Source of the DNA: Axinella damicornis
Taxonomy: Eukaryota; Porifera; Demospongiae; Axinellida; Axinellidae
Direction of reading: 5' to 3'
Assembly: GCA_963931865.1 (NCBI GenBank)
Contig: OZ007508.1
Location: 8,802,781-8,866,780, forward strand
DNA length: 64,000 bases
Positions 13,601 to 28,600 of this stretch are shown piece after piece. Made by a program: the position numbers and the translations under genes. Below the pieces are notes generated by a model. It did no database searches, was not told the DNA's origin, and saw only the letters and a program-made list of their open reading frames with translations. Numbering within the stretch: position 1 is the first letter of the stretch; every line of letters starts with the position of its first letter.

Positions 13601-16600
13601 GTCTCATCAACCCACACAAAACAACTCCTTTGGAAATGACTGCCTGTGCCATGAAAGGACTTGTTATTCTGTGCTGCGCTACAGAGCCATGTACATATCT
13701 TATCCTCTTTCTGGAAAATCCATGATGACTAAGTAGTCAACCTATAGCTATGTAGTTAGCCTCTGATACAACTACTCCACTAATGTCCAGGGTATGCTTA
13801 CATATCTCGTGAAAATACTAAGTTGGGGTCTCCATTGGTACCGTATATCCACTCATGATTCTGATCAAGCTTGCGAGACTGTGGTTGTTTTGGTCAGAAT
13901 TCCCCTATAGTTTCAAACTTCAGGCATGTGGAGCGTTAACAGCCACATTGAGTTTTCCTTGTACGTAAGTTAGCTCCATACCAAAGCATTCCCATACTAT
14001 TGTCCACCTCATGTCAGCAGACAACAGAGTTTTCGTCCTGACAATATCATCAAGAGTTCATAACAATAAGAGTGTGCAACTGCCATGTGATTTCCACTAC
14101 CACCATCTGGGCAGTTTGAGTAGGCAATCAGTGCAGCCTACATGTACATTAGCCTCCGATGTTCCCAGGCCCACACGCGGAATGCGGAAGTGGGCCTTGT
14201 GACACTTGGCAAAATTCCTGAATGTGCTAAGCTCAGCAGTCTTGATTCCGGGTAGGTGAATCACGTTCGTCCATCGCTAATTACTGTGTAGTAATTACAT
14301 TCTCTACCCCCTTGAAAAGTGTAACCGTTCGATAAAACCGCTATTCAAGCCTTCAAGAGTCACCTCTGGTCGCTCCTTTGCAAGGACTTTCTACCTAGCC
14401 ATCACCAACAGCTACCTTCCGTGTGATTTCGAATGCATCCAAGCAAGGAATGTAATCACTTACACAATTATGCTGACTGAGCACATACAGGAATTTTGCC
14501 AAGTGTCACCAATCCCTCTTCCGCGTTCCGCGTGAGGGCCTGGGTACGAGGCTACATGTACATAGGCTGCGTAAACTCTAAAGTAATCACAATTTCACAC
14601 TTAGGAGCATACAGCTGCTACTACTTCACCACTGTTTGCCTACGTCATACTGCTGAGATGGTGGTAGTGGAACCCCATATGGCAGTTGCACACTCTTATT
14701 GTTATGAACTCTTGATATCGTACAGCAACTTGCAAGTTGAATGATTGGATTGAGCAGGAAAAGTGGCACAATATTCTAAGAGTACTAAGCTGAATGCACA
14801 CTCATGATCAAAGCCATGCCTCAGGTACACACCACAGGCAAATTGACTCCGCAATATGAAATTTCTGAACGGAACCGAAATCCGTTGTACCAATACGCTT
14901 GGTCGTTTCGGAAAAACTATGCAGTGCTTCGGCATGCTGTCTGCTAATGGTTATAGGTTGGGCACATTTCACACACTGCACAACAGTATCTGCTAACCAT
15001 CATGATTGTGACATTGCTCTTGGTGTTTGCCGTTTCCTCTCTGATCTCTGACTGCTGTTCCTCAAGGTGGTCTGCAACACAGCAATGGATGCATGCATGC
15101 ATAGGCAAGAATGAATTGGAAAACTGGCGACCTGTTCTCAGCCCCATGCATGCAGGCTGAGAGCATGCACAGTTACATTTCAAGCCTTACCTAATACACT
15201 AGTTGTCATTCTCAGCTGGTAGTGACTCAAAGGGCTTTATCAACTTAACACCAGGAAAGTACATGTTACACTACTCAGTGTTATACATCCCGCATAAGAG
15301 CATCTGAAACACAATTGAACAGAAAAGAGGCGTGCGTGGAGCATCTAGCTGTGTGTTAGTCTCATTCCCAGATTGTTTATCCAGCCCGTGTATCGCTTCC
15401 AGTATAACGCACGGAATTAAAATGATCCGTGCTGGGGTTGGTTGGGTCTGGGACTGAGACTAGCTGTATGCATATCATCATAGCGTCATTCACAGGTGCT
15501 CGGTAATTACTGAGCACCTGGGATCGAGGCTGACATCATCACTGCACTGACCCATTCTGTGGGAGCTGATCGAAGAAGCCTTTTCCATCTTTGCAAGCTT
15601 GGTGGTGAGGTCGGCAACCGAGGAGGTCAATTGCTCTATCAGAGCATCCTTTAACCTAACCTCCTCACGTAAAGAAGTCACTTGGTCATCCATGCGGTTC
15701 AGGAAACCCTGGAGGAAGGGAGGAGGCAAGAACAGAGGCACACTTGTGGGTGCAATACAAGTTTGGTTTGCAAGACTATTGAAAATGATGTCAAAATGTG
15801 GCTTATGTCTTCCTGTCATGAGTTGTTAACCCTTTAAGACCTAACGTTGCATATCTACAACGTGAGACTTTCAGCTTCATGATGTCACATCCGGCAATGT
15901 CTTTGAGAGATAGGCTCTGCGCCAGCAGAAAGGGCGGGGCAGGGGGAGGTGGGTGGGTGCACCCGAAGGGTGCAAACAGCATGGCCGCGTTTGGGCTCAG
16001 CTTTGAACGGCCCTTGGTTGGAGCCGGGTAGGCCATTTCTCGGGTTTTAAGCATAAATGGACTTAGAAAGTAGCTGTCTTGCCTTGTAGGCCCTCCATTT
16101 CCAGTGTTCATGGTCAGTTTTTTAGCTACGGCAGGTTGGCCACTTCTCGGGAGGCTTGATTGCAAGTTCGTTAGTTGGTGGGTGTGGTTAAGTCACGTAT
16201 ATGCTTAGTGTAGCTGAAATTACCTGTGTGAGCAGTTTCGAGCCCAGCAACGCCAGGGAACAGAAATTGGGGTATGTTTAAGTGTTCTATAGACTGAAAA
16301 TGACCTAGAGAAATAAATTTAGGCCCTAAAGAGTTAATTGGAATGAGCTGCAACTCGTAGCTTATGCGACCAGCAGTTGCAACACGGCTACCAGGAGTGT
16401 GGTTGCCCCTCGAAATACAGCCTATTATTATAATTCCAGAATAATGTGCCCATCCCTATACCCATCAGCACTGACTGGACTCACCCAAAATTCCATGAAA
16501 TGCCTTTTTCAGGAGTAGGTCAGATGCTTATTCGCTTATGCATTTGCTAAAGTCACTTACTTAGCCTGCTGAAGCGTTTTTAAGGTTTCTCCTTGAGTCA

Positions 16601-19600
16601 GTAGAGGTCAAAGGTCATGTACATATTTACAACAACTGTATAGCTTTGGTCATAGTCGTAGATGATAGTGGAATATTATTTTCGCTTCCTATGCTTCAGC
16701 AAAAGGCTGGTGTTTGGTTTCTGCAGAAATAAATGCTCTTCTACTCTTCATTGAAGCTCATTAAATATGCACATGACCCTTGACCTCTACCGACTCAAAG
16801 AAAGACCTGAAAAATGCTTCTGCAGGCTAAGTAAGCGACTTTGGCAAATGCATAAGCGAATAAGCATGTTTTAGCTTCTGTTCCACACTGAAAAGGCCTG
16901 AAAAAGGCATTTCATGGAATTTTGGGTGAGTTCAGTCCAGCCCAGTCCACTGATTGTACCCACCCAGCAACAGGGAGGCACAAGCTGTTTTCATAACTGA
17001 TCGTAGCTAAAGGGCACGTTTTGACAGCATAAAAGGTTAGAATCCTTGTTAAGGTTACGGGATACCATGTGTTCATTAAATATACATAACGTACAAGTTA
17101 CCTTTCTCCCTCCGCGCAGGAACTAGCTAGAGACACGCAACAAAACGACATATAACAGCAATATGAGTACCTTCTAGCTGGTATGATCTTAGCGCCTGAG
17201 TACAACATGCCAACGTAGGCAGTGGCATCAAAGTTCAAGGTCGAGTTGGCGATTTTTGGCGTCACATTTTGCAATCAGAAAGGGCTAACAGGCCAGCTTG
17301 GCAGCATCCACGGGAAGTTTTCAACTGACTGGAGGGCGGCTCGGAGCAAGTTCGCTTCACTGCCGTTGGAAAAACGAGGGATGGTCATTCATACCACACA
17401 GCCATTCGCTTTTCGCCTGATCAGGCAAGTTGAACGCCCAGCATCTCACGAACAAGATGTTTATCTCGGTAAAACGTTTCAAACCGCCCTGCCCCTTTCT
17501 TCGTACAATTGAAGTCCATACAGTTAGATGTTACTTCAGCGATAAAAAATTGACGCCAAAGTTGCGCACACATTTCACTGTTGCAAGCGCGCACTGCACA
17601 TGCACAATAGCAAACTGTAACCCGTAACCTTAACTCTTTAGGGCCCAAATTTCTTTCTCTACACTTAAACATACCCTAATTTCTGTTCCCTGGCATTGCT
17701 GGGCTCGAAACTGCTCACACAGGTAATTCCAGTTATACTCAGCATATACGTGACTTAACCACACCCACCAATTAACGAGCTTGCAATCAAGCCTCCCGAG
17801 AAATGCCAACCTGCCGTAGCTGAAAAACGGGCGATGTATGCTGGAAATGGAGGCCCTACAAGGCAAGACAGCTACTTTCTAAGTCCATTTATGCCAAAAA
17901 CGGCGGAAATGGCCCTCCCAGTGCCGACCAAGACCTTTCTATCGCGGAGCCCAGACACGGCCATGCTGTTTGCACCCTTCGGGTGCACCCACCCACCTCC
18001 CCCTGCCCCGCCCTTTCTGCTGGCGCAGAGCCTATCTCTCAAGGACATTGCCGGAAGTCACATGATGAAGCTGAAAGTATTATGACGACATTTGGCGCTA
18101 TGGGCCCTAAAGGGCTAAGTACCAAACTGTCCCTCCAGTACTTCTTTTTGCCTGAGGAGCAAAACAACCAGCCAACTTAAGTGACTTTGCATCTGGCAAT
18201 TTAGTAACTGTGGCAGTGGCCTCATGACACCAGGCATTCCAAAACTGCCCAAGAACAAGGTGCAACCTAGATGTCTCTATACAGAAGCTACATTCCTGCT
18301 CCTAAATTTGTGATGGAACAGAGGTTGCAAACATGTTGTTTCAAGTGCCACCACACTGGCAAGAGGTCAAGTACTTATTTTAACTAGCTATCCAGTAAGC
18401 ATCCAGGCCTAGCCTAATACTGCTAACCACTGAATACTGGATATGGTCAATAGAGTGAGCTGAATTAGAAGATTATTCTTCTTTGCAGGAGATTACCCCT
18501 TCACCCTCATTTGTTGAATCTGAATAAGTACGTGAAACTTGGATTACGTAGCATCTCCAAAGACAACACACACACGATTATCACCGATTGTGGGCCATTT
18601 CATTAATTAAATAGTATAAAGTATTAAACATAATGTTATCCTCTCAGTTGAATGCATGCATGCACTCACCTTCACACCCTCAAATCTACAGATCTGCAGG
18701 TGCTCTTGCAGTTCATCATGAGTGCCTTGGAATGGACAGCTAACAAAACGGAATATGGACACAAAATTAATACAAGTTGGAACACTCACTGTACTATAGA
18801 AGAACTTCATGCAGGAGATGGTCGATGCAATAATAGTTTGTTGTGTTCTTCAATCCAGAGTATTATCTTTGTTTCAACCACTGGTTAATAAAACAATGGG
18901 GGTACTTTTGGGTCGCCAGGAATGAGCATGTGCATGAAAGGGTTGAAAACTGTGACAATCACTAGTGACTTGCCTACTTTCACCCTATTCATTTTCAATG
19001 GCCCATACACAAAAGTCATTTTGCATCAACATTACTTGCCTCACCTCACGCTTGGCAACAGTACTGTTCTAATTGCCTTCAGGTCTATTTTGCGGGTACT
19101 AATTTTAGCAAATTTTAGCGAATTCGAATAAAAATTTGACCCTACAAACAATACTATTGGCAGTGAACGCCGTTATGAAACTGTGCGCTAATTGGGGTGA
19201 GCCGTATTGTAGCTGCCTACGAAGCAATGTCGGAATGATGCTGGCTGTATAGTACATGTACGAGCTGTTGGATTCATATCCACAAAGGTGAGAGCAAGAC
19301 TTGAGACATCGTTCTGAAGAGTGGGTTTGCTCTACCTGTTGCACTAGCCCACCAGCTGGTGCAGTTGCCACTTGAATGTCAGAGAATTGGCTAAAATTAA
19401 TACCCGTGATATGCCCATGCTATTCGTTAAAATTAGTACCCACAAATTATTAGTGACCTAAAGGTAGATGTCCTGGCGTGGGGGCAACTAATTGTTGACT
19501 ACCGTATGGCCGGAAAATTTGGCGGGAATTAAATTTGGTGGATTGGCTCTAAAAAGCTGTGAATTTGCATTTGGAAGATTAAAATTCGGAATTTTGCAAG

Positions 19601-22600
19601 CGCTCAGAAGTTTACATGTGAAATCTCGTGTCAGTAGGCTGCGATGGGGTCAGAGTTTGCGGTGGAGAGCTGCGTTCGAGGTCACCACATCTACAAAAAC
19701 CTCTGGGATGCGAGTGAAGGAGAGGAACCGTGTAAGAAAGATAGTGGCTACGAAATAGATCCCCTAGTAGAGTAGCATGCAGTGATGTGAAAGAGCACCA
19801 TCTTCACTCGAGTACTCGGGAAGATATCAGCTGCTTGCTGAAAAGGCACAATCCACTGCACTGTTACTGGAACACGGCATTATTCAGCTGATTTACCTCA
19901 AGGCGGTTTGGCGGGTTGCAATGACATCATGACAAAATATTGGCATTTGGTGGTGCGTTCATAATCTGCCAACCGCAAAATTAAATTCCCTGCCAAATTT
20001 TCCAGCCATACGGTATGTACTTAAGCACAAGGCTCGGGATCGATTATGTAGTATTGTGTAAGTACGTATGTACATGCATGTCAGTCACACTTAGGTTTCT
20101 GGCTGGCAGCTTAAATTTTACTAGCAATGAGGAAGTTACACGATTTTCAACCTTGGAGATCAGGGGACAAAAGTACAGGGCAGGCTGGCAGAGCTAGTGC
20201 TGCCATGCAGTGAAGACAAAGAGTGAACATAGTCAACATTTTTAAATTGCAGACGACACAAGAAACGGAAAGCTAAGCGGGACACGGGAAGAGGCTTGGG
20301 TACAAGAGGGCTGGGTATTCAGGGCTTGTAGAGCTACATACAGTTGGAGTCAGGAGCGCATAATGAGGTAAAGAGCGGAAGGAAGGGAGGAGCATGAAAC
20401 GACCACGCAATAGATCAAAAATACTCCCACGGTAGTCCCGTTACTAGTTTAGCTCGCATGCATATGGAGACATCAAGAAGGATGACTACTAGTTTAACAA
20501 GCTAGCCCCTTCACTTTCTCCAGCATTTGATTGCTTTCAGTACGTATGTGCGCGTGGAGAAGGAAGGTCTAGAAACTTTGGACCAATTTACTCGGTACAG
20601 TGCAATTAGCTTAAGTCACGTCTATTTACGTCAAATAGTGCGACTGCAATCAGTCGATTCCGACTCACTAGCCTCGTTGGCTGCTTGTACTTCTGTCTGT
20701 TTGGTCGTTGTGCAGGAGAGCAGCAAATGCAGGCAACTCCAGACAGTCTTCAACGCTTGTACTGAGCGATTTGAAAGATCACACACGTGACAGCTGCAAT
20801 CTGATTGGCTCAACCGGATTTCGAGTAGAGTCCAAGATAAGTGGTCCAAAGTTTCTAGACCCTCCTTTTCCTTGTGCGGTCATGTGAGTCGATCCGTACT
20901 GGGAGCGGCTAGAATAGGATGACTACTATAAGACAGAGAAAAGGCCAGTATCAAGAATGGTCGCAAGGTAGGGGAATGACATACTGGTAGTGACAGACAC
21001 TGTCCCTTCTGCTTTTCTGGAGATCATGACTGCTGGGAAACATCCCGCAACACTTACGGACACTATCTTCTTTCTCTACCATCCCTGTCGCTGTAGTTAG
21101 TCAATGGCGTCACAGAAAAGCACAATAAATGTGCATGCTAAAAAATAGTAACGGGACTACAGAAAGTTTTTAATTTTTTGTGTGGTCGTTTCACGCTCCT
21201 CCCCTTCCTTCCGCTCTCTACCTCATTATGTGCCCCTGGTGGAGTTGAAAATGGGTGTATACAGTCAATATTTTGACTTTGCTTCACACTAAAACGTGCA
21301 CTAGCCTCGTTCCCAGGCTCCCCCTGTGCGTGTATTTTCTTCATTGTGTGCACAGGGGAAACCTGTAAATGAGGCTAAACGCACTCACAAAAAAACTTCA
21401 AGGCCACATGTATGCATGCACGTATGATGCAGATACATATAATATACTGTGGTTTGCCCCAGAAGTGTTTGCTCAGGAGGGACAATACGTAGAAGAATTA
21501 TGTGAAGCTATATGTACATATACTTAAGTATTCCTTATCAGCACTCACTTGTACTTGTAATGAGGACATCGCAGATAATTGCACTTGCTCAGATGATCCT
21601 TCAGGTCCTATAATCCAGTGGTACATAATCATAAAGAGCTACGTAATGGTAGGTATATGTATATAAACTATGTATGTTGACAGTTAACGCTATAGCAACT
21701 TGGTAATTTGATCTATCAGAGATCAACAAAGCTGAGAAACAAGGGGAAATGCCATTAACCCGCCTCACTCCCATCCGATCCCTAAATTCTACATGGTCAG
21801 TGTAAAATAACCACAATGCAACTTGAATTCCAGGTCATACAGTATTTATGCTAATAAAACGGTACATCTAATCTAGCGGTAGAAATTCAATTCCTGGAAT
21901 TTCCACTAATCCAATTAAGCGGTAGCTGCGTGGCACAGCAGTTGATGCCTATTTCCTGGAATACAACAGTCCTTGGTCACAAACGAGTTCCCTCAAAATT
22001 CAGTGCGTGGCGTAGTGGTTGATGATGCCCATTTCTTGGAATTACTATAGCCACTGTGGCATGGCAATGAGTGCCCATTTCCTGGAATAGTGTAGTCACA
22101 ACAGTCACAAACGCCGAATGCCAGCGCTTCTATTTGCCACACAACCCTCCACCGAATTAAGGACCGGCCTGTAAAGCACTGCTGCGGTGAGGCTCACAAG
22201 GTGCCATTCAACTTCTGTGCATGCATATGGACGGCAGTCTGGTTTCCAGACCCAACCCGCGAGTAGGTCATGGGCAAATGAACTACCCTTCCACATGGCC
22301 AAGGAATTTCATTCAGTATAAATTATTAGTTGCTGTGAGTAGGTGGGAAGCCACTGGCGCTGGACTCTTGACCGATGAATAACATTACATATGTGAACAC
22401 TCAAGTATAACAGTCACACGTACTAGCTAGTTAACGTGTGGTTTCCCCTAATCAACAATTTTGATGGAATGCAGTCAGTGCTCAGCTACACTGAAGGGCA
22501 TTTGTTACTTCGCACAGACCCTTACTCGCGGGTTGGGTCTGGGAACCAGACTGTAGGTAATAGTTGTACCATGGCTTGCTAGGGTGCATGGGATTTGTAA

Positions 22601-25600
22601 CCTGAGTGCAGTGTCTTAATGTATTCACAAGGGCGAAGCCCAAGGGAATACATAGAACTGCATGAAGGGTACAAATCTCATCCCCTAGCGAAGCCATGGC
22701 ACAGCTGACTTGTACCATAGTGTCAACAGCTGCCTAGCAACGCTCAGTGTATATTGATATACCCTAGGGTATTTTGGGCTTCAAAGGTACCACTTAGTGT
22801 ACAATGGGATTTGTCCACTGTGGTGGTGCCTTTAAAATGACCATGCACTACGGAACAAAGACGGTTAACCCCTTTCAAAATCGTGAGAATTTCGAAAAGC
22901 CTGTACAAGGCTCAAAGTTTGCACTAATTTTACGTAGAAATTGAGGGGCACCGCACCCCTGGTAGCTCGGTTGCAACTCGCTGGTTACGCAAGCAAGGTG
23001 GTATTGGTTCATTCCAATTAACGCACATGTCACGTGAGGACCACACTCGGTCGATCGAGTCAGCAATGGTGCCCAAGGTGAGTTTCAGCACCAAATTGTA
23101 CGGTGAGGACAGTGCATGATAGCGATCACGACGGTGTAGTCAGAATATTTGTACACCATTCCCATCACTGGAACGAATGAACTAATTATTATGAGGCACA
23201 ATTTTCCCCCTACCAGGAGTGTAATAAAATAGTATAGTGGGGTCACTGAGGTCTATACGTAGGTCAATGGCTTTACAGTGTTGGTATGAGAGTCTCCACC
23301 ATTCAGAGTTTTCACTGAGTAATTCATACAAGTAGCTGAGCTCGCTTCGCTCGCTCAGGCTACAGCTACTTCCCCCTTGTTCACCTACGTGTGTAATTCG
23401 GCGCCGGACAGCTCTCTGTCAGAGCTGCTGCTCCCTGATTGCGTCCGCTTCAGCTGCTGCTCGCCGATTGCATTGATCTGCTTCAACTGCTGTTCCCTGT
23501 TTGCGTCCGCTTCAGCTGCTGCTCGCTACTTTTGTCTGCTTCAGCTGCTACCCCGGTCCCCGATTGCATCCGTTTCAACTGCTCCCCGCTTTGGCTGTTG
23601 CTCCTTGATTGCGTCCACTGCAAGTTCAACTGCTGCTCCGGCTTCACTTGCAGCTCCCGAATTGCGTGTGCTTCGGCTGCTGTGCCCCGATTGCGTCCGC
23701 TTCGACTGCTGCTCCCCGATTGCATCCGCTTAACGCTTGTAGCCTCACCTGTTCTGGAAGATTCCAGCCCATGCCTAATGTTCTCTAATGTTCTCCGCGG
23801 AGTTCGAGGTTCAGTAAATTGAAGTACGAAGGTCGTGCGTCACTAGTCTAGTCCCGCCCCACAAACATCCCACTTCCGTCACTCACACACACACAGTTAA
23901 AATCTTAATATATTGATACAGGAGGTAGTACGGTTGGGGGTACTTATGTTTGGAAACGTCCAATTGTTTTGGTGAAATGGCTGAGCTACACTGTCCAAAG
24001 GTGCAAGAAAGTCCTTATCACTTCCAACATGAATCACAGCAAAATTTCTGTGAACATACTACTCCAGAGTTTTAATCCATGACTGCCCTATAATCACAAG
24101 TGGCCTTGTGACTTTGGTGTGAAATTGCAAGTTCTTGTAGTATAGGGAACTACACTTACTGACAGTCTCAGTCACAGCTTGGAGGTATATGTAACTACAA
24201 TCTCTGCCCTTTCTTATATCCCAGTCACATGTATATGTACATACATAGCTTGTACGTACGTAGCTTGTACATACTTACCCTTCGAAGCATCTTCTTACAC
24301 AGGGAACTGTTTGGGCACTCCACCGGAGCAAACCCACATATATTCTCGTGCTCACTGCACAGGGAAAGAGTACGGAAAATTAAAAGTGGATAGCATACAA
24401 TTTTTATTCTGGATCAGAAAATACCAACTGCCATTCTAACGGCTTGTACATGTACATGTACATGGCTGCTGTCCTGACTATGTAATTGCCTATGATGTCC
24501 CCATCCATGCAGTAATTGTTATGGCAAGCCTAGTGACATGCACACCTACCGACATCATGTACATATATGTGCGCAACCACACATCACTCACAATGAGCAC
24601 AGGCGTGCACAGCAATAGAAGGTTGGGGGGCGGCGAAGCATGGTGGTGCGCAGTGGCCGCAAAACAGCTGCGGGGTGTTGATCAGTATTTGGCGCTAAGC
24701 GCGGAAAATTTTCACCCAGGCACGATTTTCGGTTATCAGGAAGCCCTCTCGTAGCATCTAACTTTGACTGACTGACTGACTACACAATAAACTGCTGCTA
24801 GAGGTAAGTCTTGACTCACAGTTGATAGCTAGATCAAAGAACTGCCTCTATATAGGCAGTGTATGTTCATGTATTCTACGTACGTTTTTCTTTCTAGGGC
24901 GGTGTTGGGGGGGGGCGCACGCCCCCCCCCCCCCCCCCCCCCCCAGTACCACCAGTGACAATGAGCACACGATTCAACAAACTTACAGCCTTTCGTGAAG
25001 CTTGACAGTAGTAGGACATCCTGTGAAAAACAACATGCATGTAAAGCTCTGAATTGTATCTAGCCAATCAGCTATTGCCCAGGTAAAATACCAATGCCAA
25101 ATTGGCAGAGTGGTGTGCCTGGTGTCTCGGTGTTCAAGCAGCTGCACCTTGTTCATATGTCAATTCAGGCTGCAAGCCCATCTACCAGGCAGTGACCCAC
25201 TGACAACAGCCTCTACTGTGTGGAATTACACAGCATACCATCTTGGCTCAAAGGGGTGTGACAGTGAAGCTACACGGGTCAGTAACAACACTGTCATTAA
25301 ACTTGCTGCTTTACATTGTGGTAGCCCTAGAAACTCTTATGAGGTATTGTGAGGCCCACTATTAAATCTCAGTAAGTACTAGACTACTGACATGCACCCA
25401 CAATATGAGCATTTCAGCATCAGTGAATCACAGCAATCACAATAGTATGGTCAGTCCATGGGCCTTTCCTGGGAACTGCAAATATTGCCAACACAATCTG
25501 GCTTAGTCTAGCTGCTAGACCCTCCCTCTTCCCCGCGGAAATGAAGGAAAGGAAACAGCTTCATTTCTGTGGTGGGGGGGGGGGGGGGGGGGGGGGGGGG

Positions 25601-28600
25601 GTCTAGTAGCTACACTAAGCTACCATTTGACCAGTCGCAACCAACAGGAAACTTAAACAAAAGCGGGTAACTACAATACCGTGGCGGCAGAAGCAGTATG
25701 AGATTGGGGCTCGTCCCTTCAGTTTAGCAATAACCCATTTCTCACGATACAAAACAACCAGTTTCTCTCTAAACTGTTAGTAGATGTCCTGCAGAAATTT
25801 TGTGTACAACGAGCCAAGCAGTAAGCAACTAGCTATTGGCTTGTACTGATTTCTGCTTTACATGGAGGGGCTTAGCCCCCGCTCGTGCACAGTTGGTAAT
25901 ACGCTTGGGACAGCAAGTGCATGATAGTGATCACGACAGTGTATAGTCAGAATCTTGTCTATTCCTGCGTATTTAAACATTAATATTTATGCAGCACAAT
26001 TTCCCCTCTACCAGCAGTGTAAGTAAGTTGAGTACAGCATACTGCAAACATGAGGTTCCAGCTGTCCAGGATCATTAAACTGAGTAAGCGCTAGAAGGCT
26101 GGCGAACTGTTACAGCAAGCACAACAACGCACGTACGTACGTATAACTACCAGATTGTAAATGCTATTCATATAGTGCCTAAATAATATTATAAGCTCTC
26201 ACTTTCTTGATTGATATGCAACACTACGTATAGACAAGTGACTAATTTATACTGGTGATTCCTGTTGCAGTGACACAAATTGGATGATGGATACAGAGCA
26301 TGTACATGCACATGCACCTTGGTGGTTAGCTTCATATTCCCCCGGGGTGTCTTCCCTTGGCTTACAGCCATAACGGCAGTGGATCTCAAGCTCACCAACC
26401 TCATCAGCCACCTGCATAACAAGGGGAATGAAGCATGCATTGGAGAGCAACTTGTACATCAGCAGAGAACAGAGGCATAATCAAATATACCGTAGTCTCC
26501 CGTAAATTCCATGTCGCATTCCTCACCATAATGGTACAAAGCAGTGCATTTCAAGGCTGCTTTCTAGACACAGCGAAGCAGTTCTCAGGGTGCTAGATAT
26601 ACTCCGTATTGATAATCGTATCATTATTATACAACTGTTGACATAATAATCTCAGGACATGTTATATGAATAAGCAACCCTGGATGCAGTACTGGCCTCA
26701 GGTAGGGTGGTCCACATTGGTTTCAGTTTTGGGGTCGATCCCCAGGGGGATGGCATGTCAATAGCATCCTAGGGGGATGGCATGTCAATAGCAACTTGAA
26801 CATCCTGCCTCAGCAGTGCCCACCTTGGTATACAGTCCTTTCAATATGATGCACAAGCAGATATCAAAATGGTCTTCAAGGCTGACTTCTCAGTGGCTCC
26901 ATTTCAATCTCTTTGGACCATGGTCTGGTCTACATGCAACCAAGCAGTTGTGTACAGCGAGGACTCATGATGGATACTTTTCGCCACCGCAGTTTACAAT
27001 ATTTCCCTCCATGCTCAGGAGAAGCACAACCTGGCACCAGATGCATCACACCATCATTTGCCTTCTCTGCCCACTAATTGTGGCAAACCCTGGCCTATAT
27101 ACTTATGAATATGTTTCTCAAAGGTCTTACTCGAGCAACACAGAGGAGGACCTACATACAAGAGTGCGCAGGATCAGTACTTAAAATTTGCATCAATTTT
27201 CAACCCAGGACGTTCCAGTCCTACTTACGTATATACGTATCTGTCACTCATCACCTGCATATTCAAGGACTTCTGGACGTATATCTACGTATTCGATAAT
27301 TAATGTTCAGTTCAACATTTGTGGCAGGTAGATTCGTCAAATACTAACAACCGTAGCTTTATTGATCCACTTGCGCTATAGTGACACAAAAAATCTACAA
27401 CATGTGCGCAAGTCCCTTCCCCTTTCCTGCCTGATATATATAGTATGGTTGCTATGAGGGGAAAAGACACAAATGCTGCAACACACTAACATATAACACG
27501 TCTTAGAAACTCAAATTCCCAACCACTTACTGTTAAATTCCCAACCACTTACTGTTAAATTCCCAACCAGCAAGGAGAGTTGAACGTTATCCAAGGGACA
27601 GACACCTGACAAAGAATAAGTATGCATGTGGAATGTAGTGTGGAAGCACATCATGTGAAGAGGTATACTCCCACTTTCTTGTATTGCATAATTATCCACT
27701 TAGGAAACGTGACCATCTTCGTGCAACATAAACAAAAAGTAGGTGGAGGTGTGCCACAACAGCACACTGGAACCTATCTCCCAAGGACATTGCCGGATGG
27801 GGAAGTAAATTGGAGCTATTTAGCCACAGTTGGCTTCACAGGTACCAATGGCACAGACGCAGCCTCCAAATAATAGGCTGTTAATGATATTCATCATCTA
27901 CAAAATAAGACAGATTACGGCCCTCGTTGCAGTCACGGTCAGGGTATATGGTTGGACAGAGGTTCAGTGCTCAGTTCAGCTATAGTTTGCTTATCTCTGA
28001 ACTTTTGTCCCACATTTCGTTTCTTTCTCTCATTTCATTAAACTAATTATTGCATAATTATCCACTTAGGAAACGTGACCATCCACACTGGAGCCTTCAG
28101 GCCTCTTCAGGAGTGATGGCAAGCACCCCGATGGAATCACCATAGCTCCGTGGAGGTTTGGCCGCTCACTAGTGTGGGACGTCACATGCCCGGACACCTA
28201 TGCCTCTTCCTATGTCCAGCAATCTACAAGTGAGGCAGGGGCAGTTGCAAACCTGGCGGAGGCAAGAAAGAAAACAAAGTACGTCGCCATATCCCGGACA
28301 CACCACTTCATCCCGATCGCTATTGAGACCTCGGGTGCACTCGGTCATGAGGCCATGGGTCTCATCACTGACATTGCCCGCCGCATCAGGAACATTTCCC
28401 ATGAACCTATGGCTCGTGCTTACCTCTTGCAGAGGATCTCGGTAGCCATCCAGCAGGGTAACGCAGCTGCGGTGTTGGGGACCACCACGGCAGACTGTTT
28501 TAATAACCTTACGTAATTTTTTTATTTTTTTATTTTTAATTTTTTAATTTTTAATTTTTTTATTACTGTTTGTTTTGTCAACTCACTGTCTGTTTTTTTG

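Noticed and set aside
23377..23822. 118-127 aa frames with repeated Cys/Ser/Ala
   Set aside because: By-products of the roughly 30-bp minisatellite, open on several frames and both strands; the same holds for 32736-33194.
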